A stretch of 64,000 nt of DNA from Candidatus Pseudobacter hemicellulosilyticus (GTDB lineage: Bacteria > Bacteroidota > Bacteroidia > Chitinophagales > Chitinophagaceae), in NCBI GenBank assembly GCA_029202545.1, contig CP119311.1:5580001-5644000 (forward strand), given 5' to 3'. Below the pieces are notes generated by a model. That model ran no database searches and had not been told where the DNA came from. It was given only the letters and a program-made list of their open reading frames with translations. Of the stretch, positions 43,184 through 53,400 are shown one piece after another. Both the position numbers and the translations under genes were made by a program. Numbering within the stretch: position 1 is the first letter of the stretch; each line of letters opens with the position of its first letter.

Positions 43184-45792
43184 AAGACCCTGTTTACCAG
43201 GGCGGGCTTGCCCTCCTGCTGATATCATCCCTGATGCTGCTGGTACCCATTACCACCGTCTTTGGAGAGGGTCTTTTCCATGGACCGTTCCTGATCAACT
43301 TTTCCTGTACCTGCGTCTACTTCGCTATCCTGCTGACAAAGGGCACATTGAAACGAGGCCGCTCGGGCCTGCACCATCTCTTCCTCCTGCTCATCATGGC
43401 CCTGGTAAGCGCTTATTCCTTCAACAGGTCCCTGGCTGTGTTTGCCAGTATGACGCCCTGGTTTGCAGTATTGCAACTCATCGCCTGCGTCAGCTTGCTT
43501 TGCTTTATATTTTTCTGGCAGCTCCCTATGAGCGGTCGCTACCTGCTCTGCTGCCTGGCAGGCATTGCGCTGATCTGCTTTCTGTACCTGGCCATCTACC
43601 TGTCGCCCCTCTACCTCCCCGCCGGCATCCTCCTGCCCTTGCTGGGCCTGTCCGCCCATACCTTCATTCCCCTGCTCCTCTGTATCTATATCCTGGTGCT
43701 GATCAGCAAACTATCGGCTGCCAACAGGCGCTACTGGCAGCCTTTTATTGCCGGCATGGTACTGCCGCTGGCTGTAGTGACAGCCTATAGCCTTGGCTGG
43801 CTGCAGCAGGTAAAAGCCATCAATACCGCTTACCAGCAGGTCAGCGCGCAGCCGGACCCGCTCCCCAACTGGTTACGGGTAGCGCAACGGCTGCCCCGGA
43901 GCAGTTTTACTGAGAAAATAATGCAGACCGGCATTGTATACAGTACTTCTTATAACGATTCCTATGTATTTGCAAGCAGGCCCACCATTGAGCGGACCCA
44001 TGATCCCCTGGTCACCACCAGCTCCATCCTGAGTGATCAGATGCTGCTGTCCAGGGGCGACAGGCTCCGGATCCTGGAAGCCATGAAAGAAGCCCGGCAC
44101 CAGTCGCAGGAAAGACTCTGGTCGGGCGATCACCTGCAAACCGATACCGTCAGCCTCCATGCGGAGCTATGGCCTGCGTTGCGACTGGCCTATTCCCAAA
44201 TGACCCTCGTAGTGGGCAACCGGAATCCGGCAACCAGCTTCGCACAAAACCCCGAAGAGGCCATCTATACTTTCTACCTGCCGGAAGGCAGTGTGGTCAC
44301 GGCCCTCTCGCTCTGGATCGATGGCCGGGAAGAAAAAGGCCGGCTCAGCACCAGGCATAAGGCTGACAGCGCCTACAAGGCTATTGTAGGCGTGGAAAAA
44401 AGAGACCCTTCCGTAGTCCACTGGCAGGAAGGCAATACCGTAAGCGTACGGGTATTCCCGGTAGCCCCCGGCGAAAGCAGGCAATTCAGGATCGGCATCA
44501 CTTCGCCATTAGCACAACTGGATGACAAACTCCAGTACAGCAATATCTATTTTAAAGGCCCTGAAACCACAAAGGCCCGGTGCGACAACCAGATCCGGAT
44601 CCATTCTGCCATCAATGGCCTGGAACTGCCAGCCGGCTTTTATGTCAAAGGGGACGCCATTATCAGCCAGGAAGAGTATGAGCCTAACTGGTCGCTCTGG
44701 TTTGATGCACCGCCGCTGGGCAATGGCAGTTTTACCTTTGATCAATCCAGCTATACCCTCCTGCCGGCCCGGGAGCAGACCAGCAGTTTGCCCGCCAGCA
44801 ATATTTACCTTGATCTCAACGCCGCCTGGACCAGTGAAGAGCTGGCCGCTGTGCTGGCCCTCACAAAAGACAGGCAGGTCTATGTTATCAACAATAAAGA
44901 CAGCTTGGTCCTGCTGACCGATCAGAACCGGGAAACCCTTTCCCAGCAAGGCCTGGCCAATAATTTCTCCTTCTTCCCCTTTCACCGGATCCCTGATCCC
45001 GCCCGCAGCCTGGTGATCAGTAAAAGCACCTTCCTGTCCCCGCTGCTCAGCGATCTGAAGGGAACTGATTTCCTGCGGCAGTCCAATGATTATTTCCAGG
45101 CGGGCAATACTATTCCCCTATTTCATATCGGCGGGCAGCCCTCCCCCTATCTCAGATCACTCCGGGAGCGCGGCCTGCTGCATTACCAGCAGGGAAAGCT
45201 ATCGGCCTTGCAGGCAGTCCTCAGCAGCCAGCAGTTCAGCTATGCCCTGCAGGATGAGCATACAGTGACCTTGCCGCATGCCGGCATCAGTATCCGGCGC
45301 AGCACCGCTGCCGGGGCGCTTACTGCCAGCCCCAACACTCAGCCTGGCGCCGCTTTCAGCACCGCTGGCACCACAACCAATCCTGAAGGTCCCGACAGTT
45401 CCAATAGTCCGGCAGCAGGCAAACCACCAGCCATCAGCAGCAGCCCTCCAAAAGGCCCGGACCACCTTATGCGGCTCTTTGTCTACAACCATATCCTTCA
45501 GCAAACCGGCAGGCGCCTGGTACAAACACCCGAAGCAGAAGACAGCCTCATAGCGGAAGCAGCACAAGCCCATGTGGTCACGCCTTTCTCATCGCTGGTG
45601 GTACTGGAAACAAAAAAGGATTATGACCGCTTTCAGATTGAACCCGGCAATAATAACAGCCTGCAACAGGCCGCGCTGGAAGGCAAAGGGGCCGTTCCCG
45701 AGCCGCAAGAATGGGCGTTGCTGCTGCTGGTGCTGCTGACCGCCGGCTTTATCAGGTTCCGCTCTTACCGATCTAAAAAACATACTGTATGA
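43159..45792 (+). CDS. XrtN system VIT domain protein (dedicated exosortase N substrate)
   Basis: 877 residues. The N-terminal ~230 residues form about seven TM helices. A large extracytoplasmic part follows, with a VIT-like domain (about 350-460: TSFAQNPEEAIYTFYLPEGSVVTALSLWIDGREEKG ... HKADSAYKAIVGVEKRDPSVVHWQEGNTVSVRVFPVAPGESRQFRIGI), then further beta-rich sequence. The Ser/Pro/Thr-rich linker at about 712-765 resembles a cell-surface spacer. The C-terminus is a sorting signal: P847-E-P849, a TM helix (852-866) and a basic end (RFRSYRSKKHTV), i.e. PEP-CTERM-like. The stop overlaps the exosortase start (ATGA), so the two are translationally coupled. Expected to be cut near PEP and transferred to the surface. 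Confidence 0.9.
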   Translation: MRQLPHQLKDPVYQGGLALLLISSLMLLVPITTVFGEGLFHGPFLINFSCTCVYFAILLTKGTLKRGRSGLHHLFLLLIMALVSAYSFNRSLAVFASMTPWFAVLQLIACVSLLCFIFFWQLPMSGRYLLCCLAGIALICFLYLAIYLSPLYLPAGILLPLLGLSAHTFIPLLLCIYILVLISKLSAANRRYWQPFIAGMVLPLAVVTAYSLGWLQQVKAINTAYQQVSAQPDPLPNWLRVAQRLPRSSFTEKIMQTGIVYSTSYNDSYVFASRPTIERTHDPLVTTSSILSDQMLLSRGDRLRILEAMKEARHQSQERLWSGDHLQTDTVSLHAELWPALRLAYSQMTLVVGNRNPATSFAQNPEEAIYTFYLPEGSVVTALSLWIDGREEKGRLSTRHKADSAYKAIVGVEKRDPSVVHWQEGNTVSVRVFPVAPGESRQFRIGITSPLAQLDDKLQYSNIYFKGPETTKARCDNQIRIHSAINGLELPAGFYVKGDAIISQEEYEPNWSLWFDAPPLGNGSFTFDQSSYTLLPAREQTSSLPASNIYLDLNAAWTSEELAAVLALTKDRQVYVINNKDSLVLLTDQNRETLSQQGLANNFSFFPFHRIPDPARSLVISKSTFLSPLLSDLKGTDFLRQSNDYFQAGNTIPLFHIGGQPSPYLRSLRERGLLHYQQGKLSALQAVLSSQQFSYALQDEHTVTLPHAGISIRRSTAAGALTASPNTQPGAAFSTAGTTTNPEGPDSSNSPAAGKPPAISSSPPKGPDHLMRLFVYNHILQQTGRRLVQTPEAEDSLIAEAAQAHVVTPFSSLVVLETKKDYDRFQIEPGNNNSLQQAALEGKGAVPEPQEWALLLLVLLTAGFIRFRSYRSKKHTV

Positions 45793-47171
45793 CCATACCC
45801 TTTTCCTTACCCGCCTTGTCGCCCAAGCACCGATGGATCCTTTTGTTCAGCGCCGGGTACGGCCTGCTGGCGGCCATCGGGCTCCGCAGTTACCTGCCTG
45901 CATTCTCGCTTCAGCTGCTGCTGGGCATACTGACCATGATGGTATGCGCCGGTAAACCTTCCGGCAAGCCTACGCACCGGCTGGACCTGGCCGTCATACT
46001 ATTGGCTATCCTGTACCTGCTGCTCCCGGCAAAGACCTTCCTGTTCATCGCCCTGGCAGTAGGCCTGCTGTACCTGGTGGAGAGCCTGGCCGGCAGGCTG
46101 CAGCTGCTCTGCCTGGCGGCCCTGGCACTGGTATCGCCTATTTTCGATTATGCCTGTACGGTATTCAGCTTTCCTATCCGCCTTTTCCTTACCCAGCTGG
46201 CCGGCAGGCTGATGCAACCAGTATTCCCCAGCCTGGTGGTGGAGGGCAATATGCTGGTGCGGGATGGCGCCAGCTTTGCGGTGGACCCGGCCTGCATGGG
46301 ACTGCATATGCTGACCAGTTCCCTGCTGGCGGTGCTGCTGCTGACAGCCATTTACCGGCAACAGTATCAACGCCAGCTGCCGGTCCGCTGGATAGCCGTG
46401 CTGCTCGGCAGCAGCTTCCTGCTCAATATAGTTTCCAACCTGCTCCGCATTATTTGCCTGGTAACCTTTTCTGTAGGGGCCGACAGCCCCCTGCACAGCT
46501 GCATCGGCATGGGCTTTTTCCTGCTCTATGGACTGCTTCCCGCCTGCTGGCTGGTGAAACGGCTCACCAAAACAAAGGGTAAGCCACTGACAACTGCAGC
46601 GCCGGAGCCAGCAGCAGCATCCGTACCCATTCATCCCCTGGCGCTGGCCAGGAATATTACCCTACTGGCCCTGCTGGCCTTTGTCACCCTGCAGGGACAA
46701 AACCGCGAGCCCGGTATGGACATGGACCTGCAGGCCGCTTCCATTGAAGGATACAACAGCACGCCGATGAAACACCATATCCTGAAACTGGAAAATGAAG
46801 CAGCCCTGATCTATGTAAAACCCATAGCAGGTTTTTATGCCAGCGATCACCAGCCCATGATCTGCTGGACCGGCAGCGGCTACCAGTTCCGGCAGGTAAA
46901 AGCATCCGGCAGGGATGGCCATACCATCTATACGGCCGTGCTGGAAAAAGGGAAGGATAAACTCTACAGCGCCTGGTGGTATGAAACAGACAACGGCCAA
47001 ACCATCAGCCAGCTCGACTGGCGCTGGCAGGCGCTGAGCCAGGGCAAACAGTTTGCCCTGGTCAATATCACCAGCAACAGCCCGGACACGCTGCTTGAAG
47101 AAACACGGAAACTGTTCCGGTTAAAGCTGGTGCATACATTGATGGAGAAGGAAAGTCACCTGATCAACTGA
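45789..47171 (+). CDS. xrtN: exosortase N
   Basis: 460 residues. About eight TM helices with the transpeptidase triad typical of exosortases: C169 in VDPACMGLHML, R220 in SNLLRIICLV and H236 in SPLHSCIGMGFFLLYG. A C-terminal extracytoplasmic domain (about 310-460, MICWTGSGYQFRQV and YSAWWYETDNGQTISQLDWRWQAL) resembles EpsI-like domains fused to exosortases. It recognises the PEP-CTERM-like tail of its substrate, encoded directly upstream with a 4-bp overlap. XrtN is a Bacteroidota exosortase known to pair with one VIT-domain target. Confidence 0.93.
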   Translation: MTIPFSLPALSPKHRWILLFSAGYGLLAAIGLRSYLPAFSLQLLLGILTMMVCAGKPSGKPTHRLDLAVILLAILYLLLPAKTFLFIALAVGLLYLVESLAGRLQLLCLAALALVSPIFDYACTVFSFPIRLFLTQLAGRLMQPVFPSLVVEGNMLVRDGASFAVDPACMGLHMLTSSLLAVLLLTAIYRQQYQRQLPVRWIAVLLGSSFLLNIVSNLLRIICLVTFSVGADSPLHSCIGMGFFLLYGLLPACWLVKRLTKTKGKPLTTAAPEPAAASVPIHPLALARNITLLALLAFVTLQGQNREPGMDMDLQAASIEGYNSTPMKHHILKLENEAALIYVKPIAGFYASDHQPMICWTGSGYQFRQVKASGRDGHTIYTAVLEKGKDKLYSAWWYETDNGQTISQLDWRWQALSQGKQFALVNITSNSPDTLLEETRKLFRLKLVHTLMEKESHLIN

Positions 47172-47330
47172 GACCTGCCGGGCAGCTAGCATATATAGCA
47201 CCCGTACAGCATTACAGCGCTGCGGCAGGAGCAAGCAAGCAGGTGAAAACCGGCAAGGGTCTTTACACCTGTTTCTATGCAGCAACATCGCTTTTGAACA
47301 TGCCAACCCTGAGCCTGCACAAAACAACCT

Positions 47331-48632
47331 TTATACTTTCGGCTCTTCCGCCTGCTTTTTGAAGGGGCGGATGATCAGCCGCAGCGTAGGGTCATTGTTC
47401 AGGAAGGACCAGAACCAGTTGAAAGCCAGCTGCACCCTGTTGCGGAAACCTACCAGCGGCATCAGGTGGATGAACAGCCAGATCAGCCAGGCGCCAAATC
47501 CTTTGAAGAAGAGTTTGGGAAGATCGGCCACAGCCTTGAATTTGGAGATAATGGCCAGGCTGCCCTTGTCCTTATAGCGGAAAGGTTTCATAGGCTGTCC
47601 TTCCGTCATCTTTTTAAAATTGGCCGCCAGCAGGATCCCCTGCTGGATGGCTACCTGTGCCAGCTGTGGATGCCCGTTAGGAAAGGCCGGATCGGCCGTC
47701 TGGAAACAAAGATCGCCCATAGCATAGATATTGGAGAAGCCGTTCACCTGGTTCAGCTCATTGACCAATACCCGCCGCCCCCTGCCAAGTACTTCCCTGG
47801 GCAGGCCCGGCACTTCACGCGCCTGTACGCCCGAGGCCCAGATCAGCACGTTGGTAGCAATCTCCCGGCCATCGCTGAGTAACACTTTGCTATCCTTATA
47901 ATCTTTAACAGCCGTATTGAGGATGATATGCACGCCTAATTTGCTCAGCACCCGATGTGCTTCGGCCTGTGATTTTTTACTCATGGGAGAAAGCAGCGCC
48001 GGCGAGGCGTCCACCAGGTAAAGATAATTACCCAGGCCCCGCAGCTCCGGGTATTCCTTGGACCCGATATACTGCGCCATTTCGGCCAGCATGCCGGCCA
48101 CTTCCACACCTGTGGGGCCGCCGCCGGCAATCACGATATTGAGGTAAGTTTCTTTCTCTTTTGGATCCACGGTGCGCACTGCGGTCTCATAATTCAGGAG
48201 CAGGTTGTTGCGGAGGTTGAGCGCTTCATCAATGGTCTTCATGGCGAGCGCATTCTTCCGGACATTCTCCATGCCGAAATAATTGGACTCGGTGCCCAGG
48301 GCCAGTACCAGCTGATCATATTCCTCCACCCCATTTTCTGTTTCAATGGTCTGCTGTTCAGGATTCACTTTTACCAGAGCCCCCATATGGAAACGGACAT
48401 TGGGCACCCGCTGGAACATCCGGCGGAAGGGATAGCTGATATTGGAAGGTTCAATAAAGGCCGTGGCCACCTGGTACAGCAGGGGCGGGAAGAAATGATA
48501 ATTGTTCTTATCCACCAGCGTTACCTGGAAGCGGCTGTCTTTGGCCAGTCGCTTGGCCAGGTTTATCCCCGCAAATCCACCACCAACAATTACAATCCTT
48601 TGTGTCTTCTTTGAGTTCGTCTCCTGGTTCAT
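47331..48632 (-). CDS. ndh: type II NADH dehydrogenase / NAD(P)/FAD-dependent oxidoreductase
   Basis: 433 residues from the ATG at 48632. FAD motif G17-G-G-F-A-G22 after VIV, NAD(P) motif IAGGGPTGVEVAGML in the middle, and the FAD ribityl segment IYAMGDLCFQTADPAFPNGHPQLAQVAIQQG. The C-terminal amphipathic and hydrophobic segment (LFFKGFGAWLIWLFIHLMPLVGFRNRVQLAFNWFWSF) anchors it to the cytoplasmic face of the membrane, as in NDH-2. It transfers electrons from NADH to quinone without pumping protons. Convergent with xrtN. Confidence 0.93.
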   Translation of the reverse strand: MNQETNSKKTQRIVIVGGGFAGINLAKRLAKDSRFQVTLVDKNNYHFFPPLLYQVATAFIEPSNISYPFRRMFQRVPNVRFHMGALVKVNPEQQTIETENGVEEYDQLVLALGTESNYFGMENVRKNALAMKTIDEALNLRNNLLLNYETAVRTVDPKEKETYLNIVIAGGGPTGVEVAGMLAEMAQYIGSKEYPELRGLGNYLYLVDASPALLSPMSKKSQAEAHRVLSKLGVHIILNTAVKDYKDSKVLLSDGREIATNVLIWASGVQAREVPGLPREVLGRGRRVLVNELNQVNGFSNIYAMGDLCFQTADPAFPNGHPQLAQVAIQQGILLAANFKKMTEGQPMKPFRYKDKGSLAIISKFKAVADLPKLFFKGFGAWLIWLFIHLMPLVGFRNRVQLAFNWFWSFLNNDPTLRLIIRPFKKQAEEPKV

Positions 48633-48804
48633 ATACTTTACCATTTAATAGAATAGATAGAATGAAGGATCAGGTGCAACTATCCAATTCAGGGGCCCGC
48701 CATAATGTGGTTGAGAAGCAGCAAAAGTACTTGATGATTACGCAATAGTAACAGATACCGGCAACTTTTTGTTGTCGAATTCCGGTAATTCTGTCCCCGG
48801 CGGC

Positions 48805-49923
48805 TCAGCGATACATAGCAGGCAGATCCCGTTCAAACAGGGTAAAAGGGTCCTGGAAGAACCGGATAAGATCCGGTGCGCTGACCTGCCCGGGAAAGGG
48901 CGCGTAATAATGGGTGGGACTATGCTGATCGTTACGCCAGACCAGCACATAACAGAGGCGGAGCCCATCTGCTTTAAGCAGGGGAAGTAATACTTTGGTC
49001 CACCAGTCCGGATTGGGAATGGATTCCAGCCCTGTTTCGGTAAAAGCCGCCAGCTTATTGGCTTTGCGGGCATAGTTGGATACTATGCTGAGCTTTCGGG
49101 CCGCGGCTTCCAGGTGGTAGCCGTCACGGCCCAGGTCGCCGTAATTATCTACCCCTACCAGGTCTACCCAGGCATCACCGGGATAGCGATCCAGGTATTC
49201 GGCTTCGGACTGAAAAATATTATCAGGAGAAAAAGCGTAGATGAAATTATGCACCTGGAGGCTGTCGCGCAGATAGCCGACCGTAAACCGCCAGAGGGTA
49301 ATAAACTCTTCACGGGTACAATGTCCCCTACCCCACCAGAACCAGTCGCCATCCAGCTCATGATAAGGCCGGAAGATCATGGGCACCAGTTTACCATCTG
49401 CCCCGCGGGTATCCTTTGCCCATTCGCCAATACCCTGCAGGATCTCTTTATACTGCTGGTGCGCCTGGCCGCCGGGAATAATGTATTGAACGGCCGGCAG
49501 GGAACCGGAGTCTTTCCAGTTGAAACCATCCCGGGAAACAGGATTGGAAAAATGCCAGGCCACCGTCACCACCCCACCCCGGTTATAGGTATCCGCCACT
49601 ATTTTGCGCACAGCCGCTTTATTCTTTGCACATACCTCCGGCGCATGACCGGTAAAGCCCATGAAGTCTACCCCTATCACTGCGGGATGACTGCCCGTCA
49701 CCGATTTCACATCGGAGCGGTCCGGATCCCCATACCAGCCATGCCCATATTCAGTAGCATGCTGGTGGCCGAACAGGACCTGTTTCTCCGCCAGGCTGTG
49801 CAGGTTACGGTGCAGGGCTTTTGTTTCAGCCGTGGCCTGTGGATCTATCAGCACAGGCAACCGGTCCTGGCCGCAGACGGGCAGGACAAATAATAGGGAC
49901 AGGAGCAGGAATGGGTGATCCAT
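48805..49923 (-). CDS. GH26 family beta-mannanase/beta-mannosidase
   Basis: 372 residues from the ATG at 49923. A hydrophobic signal with a cysteine at 17 (VLPVCGQ) could be a lipoprotein signal or a simple leader. Clan GH-A enzyme with acid/base E189 in RPYHELDGDWFWWG and nucleophile E296 in AAFTETGLE. The H-E-x-D-G-x-W-F-W-W segment is diagnostic of GH26. Other conserved pieces are FGHQHATEYGHGW and VDLVGVDNYGD. Retaining endo- or exo-beta-mannanase, probably periplasmic or surface-exposed. Monocistronic. Confidence 0.92.
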   Translation of the reverse strand: MDHPFLLLSLLFVLPVCGQDRLPVLIDPQATAETKALHRNLHSLAEKQVLFGHQHATEYGHGWYGDPDRSDVKSVTGSHPAVIGVDFMGFTGHAPEVCAKNKAAVRKIVADTYNRGGVVTVAWHFSNPVSRDGFNWKDSGSLPAVQYIIPGGQAHQQYKEILQGIGEWAKDTRGADGKLVPMIFRPYHELDGDWFWWGRGHCTREEFITLWRFTVGYLRDSLQVHNFIYAFSPDNIFQSEAEYLDRYPGDAWVDLVGVDNYGDLGRDGYHLEAAARKLSIVSNYARKANKLAAFTETGLESIPNPDWWTKVLLPLLKADGLRLCYVLVWRNDQHSPTHYYAPFPGQVSAPDLIRFFQDPFTLFERDLPAMYR

Positions 49924-50446
49924 ATGGCGGTAATTGATCAATAAAAATATTCTTCCGATGGGAAACGGTTTACCACTATCTTATCCTTTGGCAGTACTAT
50001 ATTGTCTGAACGTCCTGCCTGGAGATAGTAACAAAAGCAGTTTTGCTAAAGCTGCTCCCTACAGCCATGAACAGGACCTGAATTACCCGACCTGGCTATT
50101 TCAAAGAGAACCTTCCGGGATAGTAGGAACGTTCGCAGCTTCCACCTTTTCGCATAGAAGCCTGGTGCGAAAAAAACCGTTTGAAAACTTCGGTATGAAA
50201 GCACCTAAAACACCCGAAAGAGATCAACCATAACCATTTCCCAGCGTGCCAATCTTGATCCTGATCAATTGTTTAAAAGCGGGCCGATTGGCAATGCGGC
50301 CTTTCGTTCTTTCCCTGTATCTTGCTTTTTAAGATAATTCTCCCTTCCCAATAACCGTAGACAGGTCAAGGCTTTGCAGTAGTGGTCCACTTTTTCCAAT
50401 TAAACTTTTGTTTTACTACCCACTTCCTGTGGGAAAACCATTCACT
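49924..50446. other. 523-bp intergenic region between divergent GH26 and the T9SS protein
   Basis: No gene supported; an open frame at 49934-50233 has no recognisable protein character. A short inverted repeat CCCAC-TTCCT-GTGGG (50419-50433) lies 13 nt upstream of the next start codon and could affect translation of the downstream gene. Confidence 0.4.
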
Positions 50447-53400
50447 ATGCAAAAACTTTACTTGCGTACCTGTTTTCTTTGTCTATGCCTGCTGGCCCTG
50501 ACAGCCGGCCGGAGTACCGCCCAGAACTGGGTCAACCTGGCCCTCAACAAACCGGGCTTTGCCTCAACTTCCACCGTGTACAGACCTGATGGCGCTTTTG
50601 ACGGCAACTACGGCACCCGCTGGGAAAGCTATTTCAGCGATCCTGAATGGCTCTATGTAGACCTGGGCGCCAGTTATCCCATCAACCGCGTGAAGCTGTT
50701 CTGGGAAGCAGCCTATGGGCGCGATTTCCAGATCCAGGTATCGGAAGATGCCCAGAACTGGGTCGCCATCGCCACCATCACCAACAACACTGACGTGAAC
50801 AATGACCTCACCGGCCTGTCCGGCCAGGGCCGTTATGTGCGCATGTACGGCACAGTCAGAGGAACAGGCTTTGGGTATTCCCTCTATGAATTTGAAGTAT
50901 ACAGCGTTCCCGATCCGCCGGTGGTCAGCATTACGTCGCCGGAGAATAACGCCTCCTATGCCATGACCACCCCGGTGACCGTTACCGTAGACGCCACTGC
51001 CCAGGCCGGCAAAAGCATCAGCCGGGTGGAACTGTATTACGGCGATCTCCTGCTGGGCGTGGATGAAACCGCCCCCTACAGTTTTACCGGCAACGGTCCC
51101 GGCGAAGGCAATTATGCCCTGCGGGCCAAAGCCATTGACAATGCCGGGGCAGTAAGCTTCTCCGCTCCCATCCATATCATCATCAATAACCTGAGTACCG
51201 GCGATTGCAGCGGCGCCCCAGAGTGGGATTCTCTCACCATTTATCCCAACGCCGGCGCCAAGGTGACCTATCTCGGCCGGCTCTATGAGAACAGGTATTA
51301 CACCACGCGGCAGAACCCGGTCCGCAACAGTGGACAATACGAGGTCTGGAAACTGCTCTCCACCTGCGGCACAGGCACCGTGGTCACTGTTACCCTGCCG
51401 GACAGCAACCATACTTTCAATGCGCCCGCCTCTATCAATATCCATGTAGACGCCCTTGCCAATGAAAATTACCGCATCACCAAAGTGGAGGTGTACAACA
51501 ACGGCACCCAACTGATAGACACCGATACTTCGGCCAATTTTTCGTTCGACTGGAACGATCTGCCCGCCGGCAATTATTCCATCACGGCCGTAGCTACCGA
51601 TAATACCGGCGCTACCACCAGCTCCTATGCCATTCCCATCACGGTGGTTAACGGCACCGGCTGCAACGCCCCTGAATGGCGATCACAGTTTGTATATGCC
51701 AACGCAGGTGAACAGGTCACCTGGCAGGGCGCCCTGTACCAGAACAAATGGTATACCCAGGGACAGAACCCTGCCAGCAACAGCGGTGAGTACCAGGTAT
51801 GGACACTGATCAGTACCTGCCCCACCGGTAATACCATCACGCTGACGGCCCCGCCCAATAATGCCAGCTATGGCGCACCCGCTACCATACCTATCAACGC
51901 CAGCCTGACGGGTCCGGCCGTTGTGAAAGTGGAATTTTACCAGGGTCCGGCTGTGCTGGGCGTAGACTCTACCGCCCCCTACAGCTATAACTGGGCCGGG
52001 GTTTCAGCAGGTCACTATACTATCTCCGCCCGGGCCTTTAACAGCACGGAAGCCGTAGCCGTTTCTTCCGATATCACGGTAACCGTAACTCCCCAGGAAA
52101 CCCATTTTACCTGGACCGGCAATGGCGGCAACAGCAACTGGAACGATCCTGCCAACTGGCAGCCCACGGCTGTTCCGGGTGTCAGCGACTCAGTGGTCAT
52201 TGGCCCCACTACCTTTGCACCACAGCTACAGGGCAATACACTGGTGGCCGATCTGACCCTGCAGGGCAATACCCTTGACCTTAACGGCCAGCAGCTCACG
52301 CTTACCGGTCATGTGCAGTTCAACGGCGGCTCTGTGAACAACGGCACCCTCACTATCCAGTGCAGCGAGGTCCTCTATGCAGGCACCAGCTTCGGCGCTA
52401 ATGTGAACCTGACCACTACCTGCGGCAATATCTATTTCAACGGCTCTGTCTTCAACGGACCTGTCCTGATCACCAAACAGGGCAGCGGCGCCATGGATAA
52501 CGATGGTACCGGTGGCAGCATCTTTAACGGCCCTGCCACTATTGTCAACAATACCACCGCCCGCCTGCGCATGGGCGGCAGCCTGCCCGATGATTTCAAT
52601 GCCGCTATTGTTTTCAACAACAACAGCACCGGCGCCTTTGAGATCAGCTATAACAGCAACAGTACTTTTTCCGGCGCCATTACCGTCAACAGCAATACCA
52701 GTCCTTCTTTTGGCAGCGGCGGCGGTACGCCGGTACTGGATGGAACAGGATTGCAGACCATCAACAGGACAGGCGTAGCGCCCGTACTGTTCAACAGGCT
52801 GGAACTGAATAAACCTACCGGCAATGCACAACTGAATACACCAGTAACGATTGGCGCATTCCTGCAACTCACCAAAGCTGATCTGCTCACAGACATGACC
52901 AACCAGCTGATCTTTGCCCCTGGCGCCACTGTCAGCGGCGCCAATGATTCCTCTTTTGTGGCCGGTCCTGTTACCCGCTATGGCGATGGCGCGTTTACTT
53001 TCCCCATTGGCAGGGATACCCTGTATCGCCCCATCGGCATCAATCCTGAAGGCGCTTCCCCCACAGATGCATTCCTGGCCGACTACTTCCCCGCAGGGAC
53101 CAGCCAGGATCCTGCCCCCAAAGAAAGCAGTATCCATCATATCAGCACCTGCGAATACTGGATCCTCAACCGCGTTACCGGCTCCGCCAATACGGCCGTA
53201 ACCCTGAGCTGGGATAAGAACAGCTGCGGTGTTACCAATCCGGGTTCGCTGCTGGTGGCCCGCTGGGATGGCAGCCAGTGGACCAATGCCGGCAATGGCG
53301 GTTTTACGGGGACTACTGAAAAAGGGACCTTGACGTCTTCCGAAGTGATCACCAGTTTCAGCCCGTTCACCCTTGGTTCTTCCACAGCCGCCAATCCATT

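Noticed and set aside
49934..50233. 99-codon frame between GH26 and the T9SS gene
   Set aside because: Overlaps the GH26 promoter region, mixed composition, no recognisable features.
52226..53140. 304-codon antisense frame across the T9SS protein
   Set aside because: Mirrors the Asn/Gly/Thr repeats of the sense solenoid; no independent protein features.
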